A stretch of DNA of 64,000 nucleotides from Castellaniella ginsengisoli (GCF_039523235.1 NZ_BAAAEX010000003.1), one strand, 5' to 3'; positions 1-8,800 are shown, counted from the stretch's first letter. Numbers and translations: made by a program. Notes: generated from the letters alone by a model not told the origin.

Positions 1-720
1 CGCCGGCAGACCGGTGCGCGATTCGAGCTGCGCCGCCCGGTCCAGAAGATCCTGGCGCGACAGATCCAGCGCATCGCCCTTGAAGGCCAGCACCACCGTA
101 TTGCCTTCGTCGATTTCCGGCAGGCAAAGCACGCGGCCGCCGAAGGCGGCGCGAATCCCCCGCAGATTTTCCTCGAAGCTCTCATGCCGGCCGAACAGAT
201 TCACGCTCATCACGCCGGGCTCGTCCAGCACCCGGCAGCAATCCCGATAAAAAGCGGGATCGCCGCACACGGGGCCTTCGGCCCGGCTGTCATACAGATC
301 CACCATCAGCACCCGGTAGCGCCCCGCCCTGCCTGGCTCAGCCACCCAGTCCCGGGCATCGGCATGATCGATCACGGATCGCGCGCTGCCCGGCAGGCGA
401 AAGAACGCCCGGCACAGGGCCGTGACGGCGGGGTTGCGCTCGACGGACTCCACCGGGGCGCGGGTATGCCGCAACGTGAACCGCAGCAGCGAGCCGGCGC
501 CCAGCCCCAGGATGCCGATGCGATCCCGCGCGCCCGCCGTGACAAACAGCAGCCAGGCCATCATTTGCTGGGTATAGGCCAGCACCAGCTCGGACGGCCG
601 GGCGATGCGCATCGCCCCCTGGATCCATTCGGAATTGAAGTGCAGGTAGCGGATGCCGTCTTCTTCGGACAAGGTCGGGAGGTCGGCCTCGAAGGCCTGC
701 CGCCGCGTGGATCGCGCCAT
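1..720 (-). CDS. Spermidine synthase-like methyltransferase (partial)
   Basis: The frame opens with ATG at 720 and runs off the left edge without a stop, so 240 codons are visible. LGLGAGSLLR (residues 71-80) is the glycine-rich SAM-binding loop of the spermidine synthase-like Rossmann methyltransferases, VESVERNP (90-97) is the acidic strand that usually contacts the SAM ribose, DARDW (121-125) and VDLYD (140-144) match the aminopropyltransferase core. Whether it makes polyamines or is one of the many related methyltransferases of unknown substrate cannot be decided. It begins two bases after the thiolase stop codon and is probably on the same transcript. Confidence 0.75.
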   Translation of the reverse strand, partial: MARSTRRQAFEADLPTLSEEDGIRYLHFNSEWIQGAMRIARPSELVLAYTQQMMAWLLFVTAGARDRIGILGLGAGSLLRFTLRHTRAPVESVERNPAVTALCRAFFRLPGSARSVIDHADARDWVAEPGRAGRYRVLMVDLYDSRAEGPVCGDPAFYRDCCRVLDEPGVMSVNLFGRHESFEENLRGIRAAFGGRVLCLPEIDEGNTVVLAFKGDALDLSRQDLLDRAAQLESRTGLPA

Positions 721-722
721 GC

Positions 723-1904
723 CTACACGCGCTCGAAGATGGCGGCGATGCCCTGCCCGCCGCCAATGCACATGGTGACCAGTGCATGGCGGCCCCCGAC
801 GCGCTGCAATTCATGCAGGGCCTTGACCGTGATCAGGGCGCCCGTGGCGCCGATCGGATGCCCCAGCCCGATGCCGCTGCCGTTGGGGTTGACCTTCGCC
901 GGGTCGAAACCCAGTTCGCGCGACACGGCGCATGCCTGGGCGGCAAAGGCCTCGTTGGCCTCGATCACGTCGATCTGGTCCAGCGTGAGGCCCGCGCGCG
1001 CCAGGGCATTGCGCGTGGCCGGCACGGGGCCGATGCCCATATACTGCGGATCCACGCCGGCGTGGCCGTAGGATACCAGGCGGGCCATGGGCGTCAGCCC
1101 CCGGGCCTGGGCAGCCTGCGCGGTCATCAGCAGCACGGCGGCGGCGCCGTCGTTCAGGCCGGATGCGTTGCCCGCCGTCACGGTACCGTTTTCCTTGGCA
1201 AAGACGGGCTTGAGCTTGCTGAAACTCTCGGGGCTGGCATCGAAGCGCACATGCTCGTCCTGGTCGAACACGACCTCGCCCTTGCGGGTCTTTTGCACGA
1301 CGGGCACGATCTGCGACTTGAAGTAGCCCTGCTCGATGGCCCGGGCGGCGCGCCGGTGGGATTCCAGCGCCAGGGCATCCTGATCCTCGCGGCTGATGCC
1401 GTATTTCTGCGCCACGTTCTCGGCCGTCACGCCCATGTGGTACTTCTCGAACGGACATGACAAGGCGCCGGTCATCATGTCCACCAGACGCGAGTCGCCC
1501 ATGCGCGATCCCCAGCGCTGCCCGATCGCCAGGTAAGGCGCGCGGCTCATGCTCTCGGCCCCGGCGCCGATGGCGATCTCGGCATCGCCCAGCATCAGAA
1601 CCTGGGCGGCGGACACGATGGCCTGCAACCCCGAACCGCACAGGCGGTTGACGTTGAAGGCGGGAACAGCCTCGGGAATGCCGGCGTTCAGCGCGGCGAC
1701 GCGCGACAGGTACATGTCGCGCGGCTCGGTGTTGATGACATGGCCGAACACGACGTGACCGACCTCGGCCGCCGCCACGCCCGCGCGCTCCAGCACGCTG
1801 CGCACCACGAGCGCCCCCAACTCGCAAGGGGCGGTATCCTTCAATCCCCCGCCGAAATCCCCGACGGCGGTGCGGCAGGCTTCAACGATGACGATGTCTT
1901 GCAT
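723..1904 (-). CDS. Acetyl-CoA acetyltransferase (thiolase)
   Basis: A 393-residue thiolase, the normal length of the family. It condenses or cleaves acyl-CoA, either as the first step of acetoacetyl-CoA/polyhydroxybutyrate formation or in fatty-acid degradation. All catalytic residues are present at classical positions: nucleophilic Cys89 in NRLCGSG, His349 in GLGHPIGATG and Cys379 in CIGGGQG. The sequence is closer in style to biosynthetic acetoacetyl-CoA thiolases than to FadA, but this is an impression, not an alignment. It lies 22 bp downstream of cheV on the same strand and is followed after two bases by the spermidine synthase-like gene. Confidence 0.9.
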   Translation of the reverse strand: MQDIVIVEACRTAVGDFGGGLKDTAPCELGALVVRSVLERAGVAAAEVGHVVFGHVINTEPRDMYLSRVAALNAGIPEAVPAFNVNRLCGSGLQAIVSAAQVLMLGDAEIAIGAGAESMSRAPYLAIGQRWGSRMGDSRLVDMMTGALSCPFEKYHMGVTAENVAQKYGISREDQDALALESHRRAARAIEQGYFKSQIVPVVQKTRKGEVVFDQDEHVRFDASPESFSKLKPVFAKENGTVTAGNASGLNDGAAAVLLMTAQAAQARGLTPMARLVSYGHAGVDPQYMGIGPVPATRNALARAGLTLDQIDVIEANEAFAAQACAVSRELGFDPAKVNPNGSGIGLGHPIGATGALITVKALHELQRVGGRHALVTMCIGGGQGIAAIFERV

Positions 1905-1926
1905 GTTCGACTCCAGATGATGAGAA

Positions 1927-2892
1927 TCAGCGCCCCAGCGCCTTGCGGATGGGGGAGGACAGTTCCTCGGCGGAAAACTTGGGCACGTAACCGTTGGCGC
2001 CGACGCTGCGCACGTGATTTTCGTTGGCCGAACCCGACAGCGACGAATGGATCACCACCGGCATGGCGCTGAACCGGGCGTCCTGCTTGATGTTGCGCGT
2101 CAGCGTAAAGCCATCCATCTCGGGCATTTCCAGATCGGTCAGCATCATGCAGACCTTGTCGTGGATGGTCTTGCCCTCGGCCTCGGCGGCGGCGGCCAGC
2201 GTATTCAGACGGTCCCAGGCCTCCTGGCCGGACTTGGTCATTTCGTAGGGAATCTCCATCGCCTTGAGGGTCTGCTCCATGAGGGCGCGGGCCACGAAAG
2301 AGTCGTCGGCCACCAGCACCACGGTGCCGGGCTTCAGGGTGAATTTGTCACCGACTTCCCGGGCATCGACCTGGTGGCGGTTTTCTTCGGGAGTGATCGC
2401 CTGCAGAATGGCCTCGACGTCCAGCACCTGGGCCAGGCGCGCCCCATCGTCGCCGCCTTCGGCAAGACGGGCGATGCTGGTGATCAGGCTGGGGCCCGTG
2501 CCGGTATTTTCGGCGGAAATGACCTGGTTCCAATCCAGCCGCACGATGTCTTCGACCGATTCGACCGTGAACGCCTGCGTGGTGCGGGAGTATTCCGTGA
2601 CCAGCATCAGGGTCGGCGCGGCCGACAGCTTGCAGCCGATGATCGCGGGCAGGTCGTAGACAGGAATCACCTGGTCGCGCAGTTGCACGACGCCGAGCGA
2701 GAATTTCGGCGCCCCCGCGATCGGCGTGATGGTGGGCATGGTCACGATTTCCCGGACCTTCAGCACATTGATGCCGAAGAGCTCGGACTTGCCCAGGGCG
2801 GCATCCGTGCCCAGGCGGAACAACAGCAGTTCAAACCGGTTCGTGCCGGTCAGGTTGGTGCGTTCATCGACTTCTTTCTGGAGTGAGCTCAT
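1927..2892 (-). CDS. cheV: Chemotaxis protein CheV
   Basis: A 321-residue protein with a CheW-like coupling domain (about residues 15-170) followed by a response-regulator receiver domain (about 190-320). In the receiver the acidic pair is DD196-197, the predicted phosphorylation site is Asp253 in LTDLEMPEMDG and the conserved lysine is Lys305 in VPKFSAEE. CheV couples methyl-accepting receptors to CheA and is thought to tune adaptation when phosphorylated. It is cytoplasmic and there is no cheA, cheW or cheY beside it; an MCP gene lies 3 kb away. A small hairpin (2917-2933, ATCTCCG-aac-CGGAGAT) sits just upstream of the start. Confidence 0.93.
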   Translation of the reverse strand: MSSLQKEVDERTNLTGTNRFELLLFRLGTDAALGKSELFGINVLKVREIVTMPTITPIAGAPKFSLGVVQLRDQVIPVYDLPAIIGCKLSAAPTLMLVTEYSRTTQAFTVESVEDIVRLDWNQVISAENTGTGPSLITSIARLAEGGDDGARLAQVLDVEAILQAITPEENRHQVDAREVGDKFTLKPGTVVLVADDSFVARALMEQTLKAMEIPYEMTKSGQEAWDRLNTLAAAAEAEGKTIHDKVCMMLTDLEMPEMDGFTLTRNIKQDARFSAMPVVIHSSLSGSANENHVRSVGANGYVPKFSAEELSSPIRKALGR

Positions 2893-3106
2893 GTCAGGCC
2901 TTTTCTTGAATGCGGGATCTCCGAACCGGAGATTCTAAAGGGCGCCGCCGTGTCATGCAGCCCCGGGCCGAGAATATACCCGGCACCGGATGCCCGCCCC
3001 CTTCGGACCGTCGCTCCCATGACACATTAAACCAAGGCGGATAGGTTTTGGCACCCCGGCACGAAACCCGGGCGGCGCGGCCGTCCGCCGCCCCGGTCTT
3101 TCCGCC

Positions 3107-4669
3107 TCACCGAGGCGGCAGCCCCCCTTCCAGCGTCATCTGCTCGAAATCGTCGACCAGGATGTCCAGACGCACCTGCCAGCGCCCGCCGCCCGAAGAC
3201 GGCGGCACGCCCAGCTCGGCGCGCCAGCGCCCGTCGGGCAGACGGCGTGCCTCGCGGCGCAAGGGCTCGACGCCCGCCTGCGGATTGAGCAGCGCCAGGC
3301 TCAATGCCTGCGCAGGCAAGGGCTGGCCGGACGGATCGCTCAGCACGATGCTCCACGCGCCCGACGTACGCGTCACCTGGGCGCGCACCTGGGCGTTCGA
3401 TAGCATGAAAACGTCTGCTTGCTGAAGAGACGCGCCCTCCAGGCTGCGCGGCGGCGGCGTAAAGCGCCAGAGCGACACCACACCCAGCAAAATGAAGGCA
3501 ACGGCGATTTCCGCTCCGATGCTGCGCCGCAGGCGGATGCGGGCCGCGGCTTCGCCCGCCAGGGCAGACGCGGTACAACACCAGCGATTGAATGCGGCAA
3601 TACCGAGCAGACCGCAAACCAGAGCCAGTTTCACGCTCAGCACGACGCCATAGTCTGTGCGCCATAAATCCTCGGGGCGGTCCAACTGCAGCAACGACAA
3701 CCCCACCCCGCTGGCAATCAGCAGCGTCACGGCCGGCGCGATCCAGCGGGAAAACCAGGCCAGCGGCAGCAGGCCCGCCGGCCCGCTGCCGGCGCGCAGC
3801 AGACGGACCAGCGGCACCAGCGCCCCCAGCCAGGCGGCCGCCGCCACCGCGTGCAGGACGACCAGCGGGCGCGACAGCCACTGGGGCGGCGCCGTACCCG
3901 CATGGCCGCTGGCGGCGAGCGCCATGCCCGCCAGCGCCAGACCCAGGCCCGCGCCGCTGCGCATCGCCCAGGCTTTACGCGCGCGCAGGGCGCCCGCCGA
4001 GCAACACAAGGCCAGGGCGATCAGGCCCAGGGTCCAGGCATAGCGGCTCTCCAGTGCGGCGGCCCAGGCTTGCCATCCGAGCAAGGCCGCGCCAGGCAGA
4101 TCCAGCAGATCCAGCCCCTGCAGCCCCAGATTCACAGGCAACAGGCTCAGGCCCAGCACAGCCACGGGCAATGCCCAGGCCTGCGAGGCCGCAGGCCTGC
4201 GCGCCCGGAACAGGGCCGCGCCCACGCAGGCGAACAGGCATGCGTAGCCCAGCCAGCGGCCCAGCCAGATCGCCGCCTGGCGGCCGCCAGGCGCAGCGGC
4301 TGAGGCGGCCCTGCCCGGAGTCAGGGATGAGCCGACGGCATAGTCCACCGCCCCGCCCACGGGATGCCCATCCGCCGAGACGACCCGCCAACTGAGCAAA
4401 TAGGCGCCCCGTCCCGCGCCGCCGGGCAACGGCACACGGATCCTGAGTCCGCCGGCGTCCGCCGGCGCGAGGTCCGCAATCACGCCCTGGGGATCGAGCA
4501 GCCGCAGGGCAGTGACACTGACCGGCTCATTGAAGGTCAGCGTCACTGCCTGCGGCGCATGGTCGAGCGCGGCGCCGGGCGCCGGATCGGCCGACACCAG
4601 CGCGGCATGCCCCCAGACCGCCTGCCCCCACATCAGCAGGCAGGCAGCCAATACGCGCGCGGCCCTCAA
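3107..4669 (-). CDS. Copper resistance CopC-CopD fusion protein
   Basis: A 520-residue fusion. A signal peptide (MRAARVLAACLLMWGQAVWG) is followed by a periplasmic CopC beta-barrel beginning HAALVSADPAPG, whose mature N-terminal His is the usual copper ligand. Residues about 130-420 hold eight or so hydrophobic segments of the CopD membrane domain, and a soluble tail of about 100 residues follows. Similar fusions (YcnJ type) import or handle copper. The start codon is TTG at 4669, inside the overlap TTGA with the stop of the YcnI-like gene upstream, so translation is likely coupled. The product therefore probably acts with that protein. Confidence 0.85.
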   Translation of the reverse strand: MRAARVLAACLLMWGQAVWGHAALVSADPAPGAALDHAPQAVTLTFNEPVSVTALRLLDPQGVIADLAPADAGGLRIRVPLPGGAGRGAYLLSWRVVSADGHPVGGAVDYAVGSSLTPGRAASAAAPGGRQAAIWLGRWLGYACLFACVGAALFRARRPAASQAWALPVAVLGLSLLPVNLGLQGLDLLDLPGAALLGWQAWAAALESRYAWTLGLIALALCCSAGALRARKAWAMRSGAGLGLALAGMALAASGHAGTAPPQWLSRPLVVLHAVAAAAWLGALVPLVRLLRAGSGPAGLLPLAWFSRWIAPAVTLLIASGVGLSLLQLDRPEDLWRTDYGVVLSVKLALVCGLLGIAAFNRWCCTASALAGEAAARIRLRRSIGAEIAVAFILLGVVSLWRFTPPPRSLEGASLQQADVFMLSNAQVRAQVTRTSGAWSIVLSDPSGQPLPAQALSLALLNPQAGVEPLRREARRLPDGRWRAELGVPPSSGGGRWQVRLDILVDDFEQMTLEGGLPPR

Positions 4670-5199
4670 TGGTGGTGACCGTGACCGCCCTCCGGGTGGG
4701 CGGGCGCCACGATCTTCACCCCGGGCGCGGGGCCTTGCGCATCCGGGTTACCCGAGGTGTCGATCCAGCGCGAAACGCTCTGGCCGCATTCCTGGACAAC
4801 CGGGAAATAGACGGTCTGCCCGGGCTTGAGCGCATCCGAAAGATAGGCGCGGAACACGAATTCCTCGTAGTACGCGTCCGGCAGCACGCCGCTCCAACTG
4901 AGTTCGCGCACGCCACTGTCCACCGGCGCCCCGTGAAGGGTCTGGGGTTGCGCATACTTGCCCTGGGTCATGTCGAGAGTCCAGCCCGCCTTGGGCTGAG
5001 GCTTGACCGCGAGCACGCCATCGGGAATGCGCACCCGCATTCGCGTGGTGTCGGCCCCTTCGCAGCCATGGCCGACGCGCAGCACCGCCTTGTAATAGCT
5101 GCCGGCGGCAGCCTGGGGGGTTTCCAACGTGACATGAGCCTGGGCGACCGGCGACAGGCCGAGCAAGGCCGTCAGGCCTGCAGCAAGAAAAATTTTCAT
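4666..5199 (-). CDS. YcnI-family (DUF1775) periplasmic copper-binding protein
   Basis: A 177-residue secreted protein starting at ATG 5199, which has AAAGG eight bases upstream; the TTG at 5214 is less likely. After the signal peptide (MKIFLAAGLTALLGLSPVAQA) the mature protein begins HVTLETPQA, and this His is the ligand that coordinates copper in YcnI proteins, with a conserved Trp-containing fold (WTLDMTQGKY, ELSWSGVLPD). The C-terminus is a short histidine cluster, GGHGHHH, which may add metal capacity. The stop codon overlaps the start of the CopC-CopD fusion by four bases. Confidence 0.87.
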   Translation of the reverse strand: MKIFLAAGLTALLGLSPVAQAHVTLETPQAAAGSYYKAVLRVGHGCEGADTTRMRVRIPDGVLAVKPQPKAGWTLDMTQGKYAQPQTLHGAPVDSGVRELSWSGVLPDAYYEEFVFRAYLSDALKPGQTVYFPVVQECGQSVSRWIDTSGNPDAQGPAPGVKIVAPAHPEGGHGHHH

Positions 5200-5241
5200 G
5201 AAAATGCCTTTCAAATGATGCGTAAATGAACAAACGGACGA

Positions 5242-5649
5242 TCAGATGAAAAGCGGGGGCGGCGCCCTGGAGCCGACAGGCGCCCCGCGCACACGTTGCA
5301 TGGGCGCCACAATGGCCGTGGCCAGCATCGCGACGACGCCTGCGGCCACAGCCGGAACCAGCGCGGGCGCCGCCATCGCCAGCGGCGGGCCTCCGGCGTG
5401 CTGGGTCAGCAGGCATAAAGGGTTCGCATGGGATTGCGGCAGGTCATCCGTGTGATGATGGCCGCCCACCGGCAGCGCCGGATTCTGGACCTGGCACAGG
5501 ATCAGCCCGGGAAAGACGCCCCCTCTGCCCTCGAAATCCAGCATGGTTCCGGCCGGCACCAGCGCACGCAAGGCCAGGGCCAGGCACAGGGCCCAAGCCC
5601 AGGACAGGCTCACGGCCCGAAGCGGCCGTCGCGGCGTGGAGGGGTTCAT
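5242..5649 (-). CDS. DUF2946 family protein
   Basis: A 135-residue protein from ATG 5649 (MNPSTPRRP); an in-frame TTG at 5673 is the alternative. It has an N-terminal hydrophobic segment (LSWAWALCLALALRALVP), a central section with Cys, GGHHHTDD, a second Cys (LCLLTQ) and a C-terminal hydrophobic segment. This pattern fits the small DUF2946 proteins often found beside copper or TonB-dependent metal genes. It is 42 bp upstream of the YcnI-like gene on the same strand, so a three-gene copper cassette is likely. Its molecular function is unknown. Confidence 0.7.
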   Translation of the reverse strand: MNPSTPRRPLRAVSLSWAWALCLALALRALVPAGTMLDFEGRGGVFPGLILCQVQNPALPVGGHHHTDDLPQSHANPLCLLTQHAGGPPLAMAAPALVPAVAAGVVAMLATAIVAPMQRVRGAPVGSRAPPPLFI

Positions 5650-5853
5650 GCGAAAGAAGTATAGGGCACCCAAGGCGCTCGTGTGCCCTCCCCCCGTGCG
5701 CGCCCCGCTTCCTTAATGACAATTGCCCGGCTTCCCTGGGCTATTTCGGCCCAATCGCCCGGACACCTCCATGTTAAAGATGCTGTTATTTCATTCTGTT
5801 TTCGCATAAGCAGAATCCCATCGCGCCGTTTCCATTCGACCGCAGAGAACCCC

Positions 5854-7476
5854 ATGAACATGCGCAGCATCAAAATCAGCACACGACTCACACTCGGATT
5901 CGGCATTCTGATCCTCATCGCCGCACTGCTGGCCGGGCTGGGCGCCTGGCGAACCCAAAGCAGCCTGAACGATAACGAGATCGTCCAGATCCGCAGCGAA
6001 ATCAACGTCAAGATCCAGCAATGGGCACGCGCGGTCGAGGTCAACGGCGAACGCACACTCGCGCTGATCCACATGCCCGAACCCGCCGCCCGCGAGGCCA
6101 TCCAGAAGAAAATGGCGGAGACTTCAAAGCACATCACCGCCCTGCAAGATCAGATCGGCGAACGCCTCATCACCCCCGAATCCAAAGCCCTGTACGCAAA
6201 GGTGCTGGAGGCGCGCAAGCGCTACACCGGCCAGCGCAGGATCGCCATCGAGGATCAACAGAAAGGGGACATCGACAAGGCCAACAAGTTCTTCCTGGAA
6301 GACATGCCAGGCCTGATCAGCGCCTACCAGGGATCGATCGACGCGCTCTTCTCCTTCCAGCAAGAGAATGAAAAGCGCTTGTTCGCCGCGGGCCAGGAGG
6401 CCGGCCAGCGCATGCTGCTCGTTCTGGGCTTGTTCGCCATCCTGGCGCTGGCCTGCGGCACCCTGCTGGCCTGGCGCATCAGCCGTTCCATCGCCCATCC
6501 CCTGGGGCAGGCCGTGGCGCTGGCCGGTTTCGTCGCCCGCCGCGATCTCAGCCACGACATCCAGCCCCAGGGCAAGGACGAGGTCACCTCTCTGGAGCAG
6601 GCGCTGCTCAACATGGCGAACGACCTGCGCAATGCCGTGAGCGAAATCCGCAGCGGCTCGGATGCCATCGCCTCGGCCTCGGCGCAGATCAGCGCCGGCA
6701 ATCTGGACCTGTCCTCGCGCACCGAACAGCAGGCCAGCTCCCTGGCCGAGACCGCCGCCACCACCGAGCAGATCACCGCCACCGTGCGCCAGAACGCCGA
6801 CAACGCCCAGCAGGCCAACACCCTGGCCGCCTCGGCCGCCAGGACCGCCTCCGACGGCGGCGCCATCGTCGCCGAGCTGGTCTCCACCATGAGCGAGATC
6901 AACACCAAGTCCCAGCAGGTCGCCGACATCATCGGCGTGATCGACAGCATCGCCTTCCAGACCAACATCCTGGCGCTGAACGCCGCCGTCGAGGCCGCCC
7001 GCGCCGGCGAACAGGGCCGCGGCTTCGCCGTGGTGGCTTCCGAAGTCCGGGCGCTGGCCCAGCGCTCGGCGGGCGCCGCCAAAGAGATCAAGGGCCTCAT
7101 CGACACATCGGTGGAATCGACCGCCAAGGGCAACGAGCAGGCCGCGCGCGCCGGGGCCACGATGCAGGACATCGTCGACAGCATCCACCGCGTCACCGAC
7201 ATCATGGGCGAGATCAGCGCGGCCAGCCGCGAGCAGACCACCGGCATCGAAGAGATCAATTCCGCCATCGCGCAGATGGACGACGTCACCCGCCAGAACG
7301 CCAGCCTGGTCGAGGAATCGGCCGCCGCGGCCGGCAGCCTGCGGGAGCAGGCCGACACCCTGGCGCACCTGGTGGGCACCTTCCGGCTGAGGGATCAGGG
7401 CGGCCACGCCGCAGGGCAGCCCGCCGCCCTGCCGACACCGGCCATGGCGCCCAGACTGGAGTACGAGAAGGGTTGA
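5854..7476 (+). CDS. Methyl-accepting chemotaxis protein
   Basis: A 540-residue transmembrane chemoreceptor beginning MNMRSIKIST; longer in-frame starts upstream would add a non-signal-like extension. TM1 is about residues 11-31, a four-helix-bundle-like periplasmic sensor follows to about 185, TM2 is about 186-207, then a HAMP linker and a long coiled-coil signalling domain. The hairpin tip is fully conserved (IAFQTNILALNAAVEAARAG). Repeated Gln/Glu-rich stretches around EEINSAIAQMD are probable methylation helices. The C-terminus (RLEYEKG) lacks an NWETF-type tether for CheR/CheB. The ligand cannot be predicted. Confidence 0.93.
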   Translation: MNMRSIKISTRLTLGFGILILIAALLAGLGAWRTQSSLNDNEIVQIRSEINVKIQQWARAVEVNGERTLALIHMPEPAAREAIQKKMAETSKHITALQDQIGERLITPESKALYAKVLEARKRYTGQRRIAIEDQQKGDIDKANKFFLEDMPGLISAYQGSIDALFSFQQENEKRLFAAGQEAGQRMLLVLGLFAILALACGTLLAWRISRSIAHPLGQAVALAGFVARRDLSHDIQPQGKDEVTSLEQALLNMANDLRNAVSEIRSGSDAIASASAQISAGNLDLSSRTEQQASSLAETAATTEQITATVRQNADNAQQANTLAASAARTASDGGAIVAELVSTMSEINTKSQQVADIIGVIDSIAFQTNILALNAAVEAARAGEQGRGFAVVASEVRALAQRSAGAAKEIKGLIDTSVESTAKGNEQAARAGATMQDIVDSIHRVTDIMGEISAASREQTTGIEEINSAIAQMDDVTRQNASLVEESAAAAGSLREQADTLAHLVGTFRLRDQGGHAAGQPAALPTPAMAPRLEYEKG

Positions 7477-7498
7477 AGCGGGGGGCAGACGCCAGGGG

Positions 7499-8056
7499 TC
7501 ACTGCAGCGGCTGGATGCCCTGGCAGTCCGCGCCCACCCAGCGGGCTGCCTGGGACATTTCGATGCTCACCGGCTGATTGTCCACGACGCCATGCAGGGT
7601 CATTTCGCTCTTGTAGCTTTTCGACGTCGCATCCCAGATGCGGCCATCGATCTTCCACTCGCCGTCCGCGTTGGTACAGTTCATTGAATACCGTCCCTCC
7701 GTACGCGAACCGTGCCAGTCAACCTCCGAGCATTGCATGCCGGCATCATCGACCGTGGGCTTGAATTCGCCCTTGGCGGCTTCCGCCGTCAGGCACTGAC
7801 GGAGCACGTTGGGCTGCGAGAAGCTCGCGCCCGACTGCGCCATCATCTGCTCCATCTGTTTTCTTTGCGCTTCCGGCATCTGCGCCAATGTTTCCTGCAT
7901 GCCTTCCAGCATCGCGGCCATGGACGAACCTTGCTTCAGGGTGACTTCCCACAGCCCGGGCTCGCGATCCGGGAGGGAAGGCTGCGCGAACGACACCGCA
8001 GTGATGGACAGGCACATCACGGCAAAACCGGCTTGATGAACGAAACGCTGATGCAT
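7499..8056 (-). CDS. DUF3617 domain-containing secreted protein
   Basis: A 185-residue protein with a signal peptide ending near SFAQP and the DUF3617 pattern: REPGLWEVTLKQ near the start, a Cys in LRQCLTAEAAKG, a second Cys in MQCSEVDWHGS and a third in MNCTNADGEW. Such proteins are periplasmic or outer-membrane-associated and of unknown function. The gene stands alone, convergent with the chemoreceptor gene, and forms the left chromosomal neighbour of the accessory island. Confidence 0.82.
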   Translation of the reverse strand: MHQRFVHQAGFAVMCLSITAVSFAQPSLPDREPGLWEVTLKQGSSMAAMLEGMQETLAQMPEAQRKQMEQMMAQSGASFSQPNVLRQCLTAEAAKGEFKPTVDDAGMQCSEVDWHGSRTEGRYSMNCTNADGEWKIDGRIWDATSKSYKSEMTLHGVVDNQPVSIEMSQAARWVGADCQGIQPLQ

Positions 8057-8174
8057 GATGCCTCCTGGCGGGACGATCCATCCACGAACGAGCCATCATT
8101 CTGCCATACAAGTACGGCGGAAAGCCGCGCCATCGCCGCCAGCCTTGCCGCCCGGAGCGAACGAACCCGGGCGG

Positions 8175-8209
8175 CCTGCTGATACCATAGTGGCCTCTTC
8201 ACGCGACAC
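8175..8209 (+). repeat. Left copy of an imperfect direct repeat flanking the island
   Basis: CCTGCTGATACCATAGT (8175-8191) recurs exactly at 13193-13209, and the next 16-18 bases are also related (TCTTCACGCGACAC here, TATTCACGCAACAC there). The two copies are about 5.0 kb apart in the same orientation and enclose all the fragmentary and defence-like genes. They may be attachment-site halves or a duplication left by recombination. Confidence 0.55.
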
Positions 8210-8223
8210 GCACAACGGCCAGG

Positions 8224-8364
8224 AAGTGGACCGCCGGATGGCAGGTCATCTACGATGTCCGCGAAGAAATCCCCGAGAAGCGGCAGGCGCTGGCCATGTG
8301 GGCGGATTTTCCGATTGCCTGCGAGACAGGAACGTCATTCCCCAGGCGTCCAGGCCCACGATGA
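8224..8364 (+). pseudogene. Possible C-terminal remnant of a tyrosine recombinase
   Basis: A 46-codon open stretch with no good start. It contains YDVREEIPEKRQALAMWADF, which resembles the tail of P4-type integrases (a basic ERR/EKR run followed by a Trp-Ala-Asp/Tyr motif). All catalytic residues are missing. It lies 15 bp inside the left direct repeat, where an island integrase remnant would be expected. The match is short and could be chance. Confidence 0.35.
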
Positions 8365-8434
8365 GCAATATCAAACCGGCGGGTTACTCATTTCTGGCCC
8401 ACGAAACAGCAATAAGCACACGGATGGGCCTGCA

Positions 8435-8530
8435 ATGACACGCCATCCTCTTCCTTTCGCCAAACCGGCAACGACCTATGCCGAACAGGTAGCCATCCCG
8501 GGCCCCCGTTTCACGAACGTTCCGAATTGA
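8435..8530 (+). pseudogene. Truncated Abi_2 (AbiD/AbiF-like) gene, N-terminus only
   Basis: An ATG-initiated 31-codon frame whose first 20 residues, MTRHPLPFAKPATTYAEQVA, match the beginning of Abi_2 family abortive-infection proteins (PF-x-KP-x-T-x-YAEQ). The next residues (IPGPRFTNVPN) do not continue the family pattern and a stop follows, so only the N-terminus survives. The family normally has roughly 300 residues. It indicates that the island once carried another antiphage gene. Confidence 0.6.
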
Positions 8531-8539
8531 TTCAAGCAC

Positions 8540-8563
8540 AGGGCGGGGCCACAGCCCCACCCT
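8540..8563. terminator. GC-rich hairpin, terminator-like
   Basis: AGGGCGGGGC and GCCCCACCCT are separated by four bases and pair with one mismatch. No T-run follows, so it could equally be a leftover of the mobile element that ends downstream. Confidence 0.25.
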
Positions 8564-8610
8564 GCTGACCACCTTACACCTAGCCGCGTTCGGCCAGGGA
8601 AACGGCCTGA

Positions 8611-8800
8611 GTTGCAGCCGTGGAACTGGCCACCCTGGAATGGGTGTCTTGGTTCAACCACCAACGCCTGCTGGAATCGATCGGAGACATCCCGCCGGCA
8701 GAAGCCGAAGAAAGGTACTATCGGCAACTTGCAGCACCCGCTGCGGAACCTGTTTTACTTTAACCAAACAGCCTCCGCGATTCCCGGTTCGACTCAGCCC
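8611..8800 (+). mobile_element. 3' end of an IS3-family element (transposase OrfB tail)
   Basis: In the frame ending at TAA 8761-8763 the sequence reads ATLEWVSWFNHQRLLESIGD followed by IPPAEAEERYYRQLA, the well-known C-terminus of IS3-family OrfB transposases. An in-frame stop at 8608-8610 bounds the similarity on the left, so only about 48 codons remain and the DDE core is lost. The bases after the stop (AACAGCCTCCGCGATTCCCGG, read in parts) resemble the right terminal repeat of this family. Confidence 0.72.

Noticed and set aside
5765..5853. A sigma-28 flagellar promoter for the chemoreceptor gene.
   Set aside because: TAAAGATG and TCGCATAA are present but about 19 bases apart, too far for a sigma-28 promoter.
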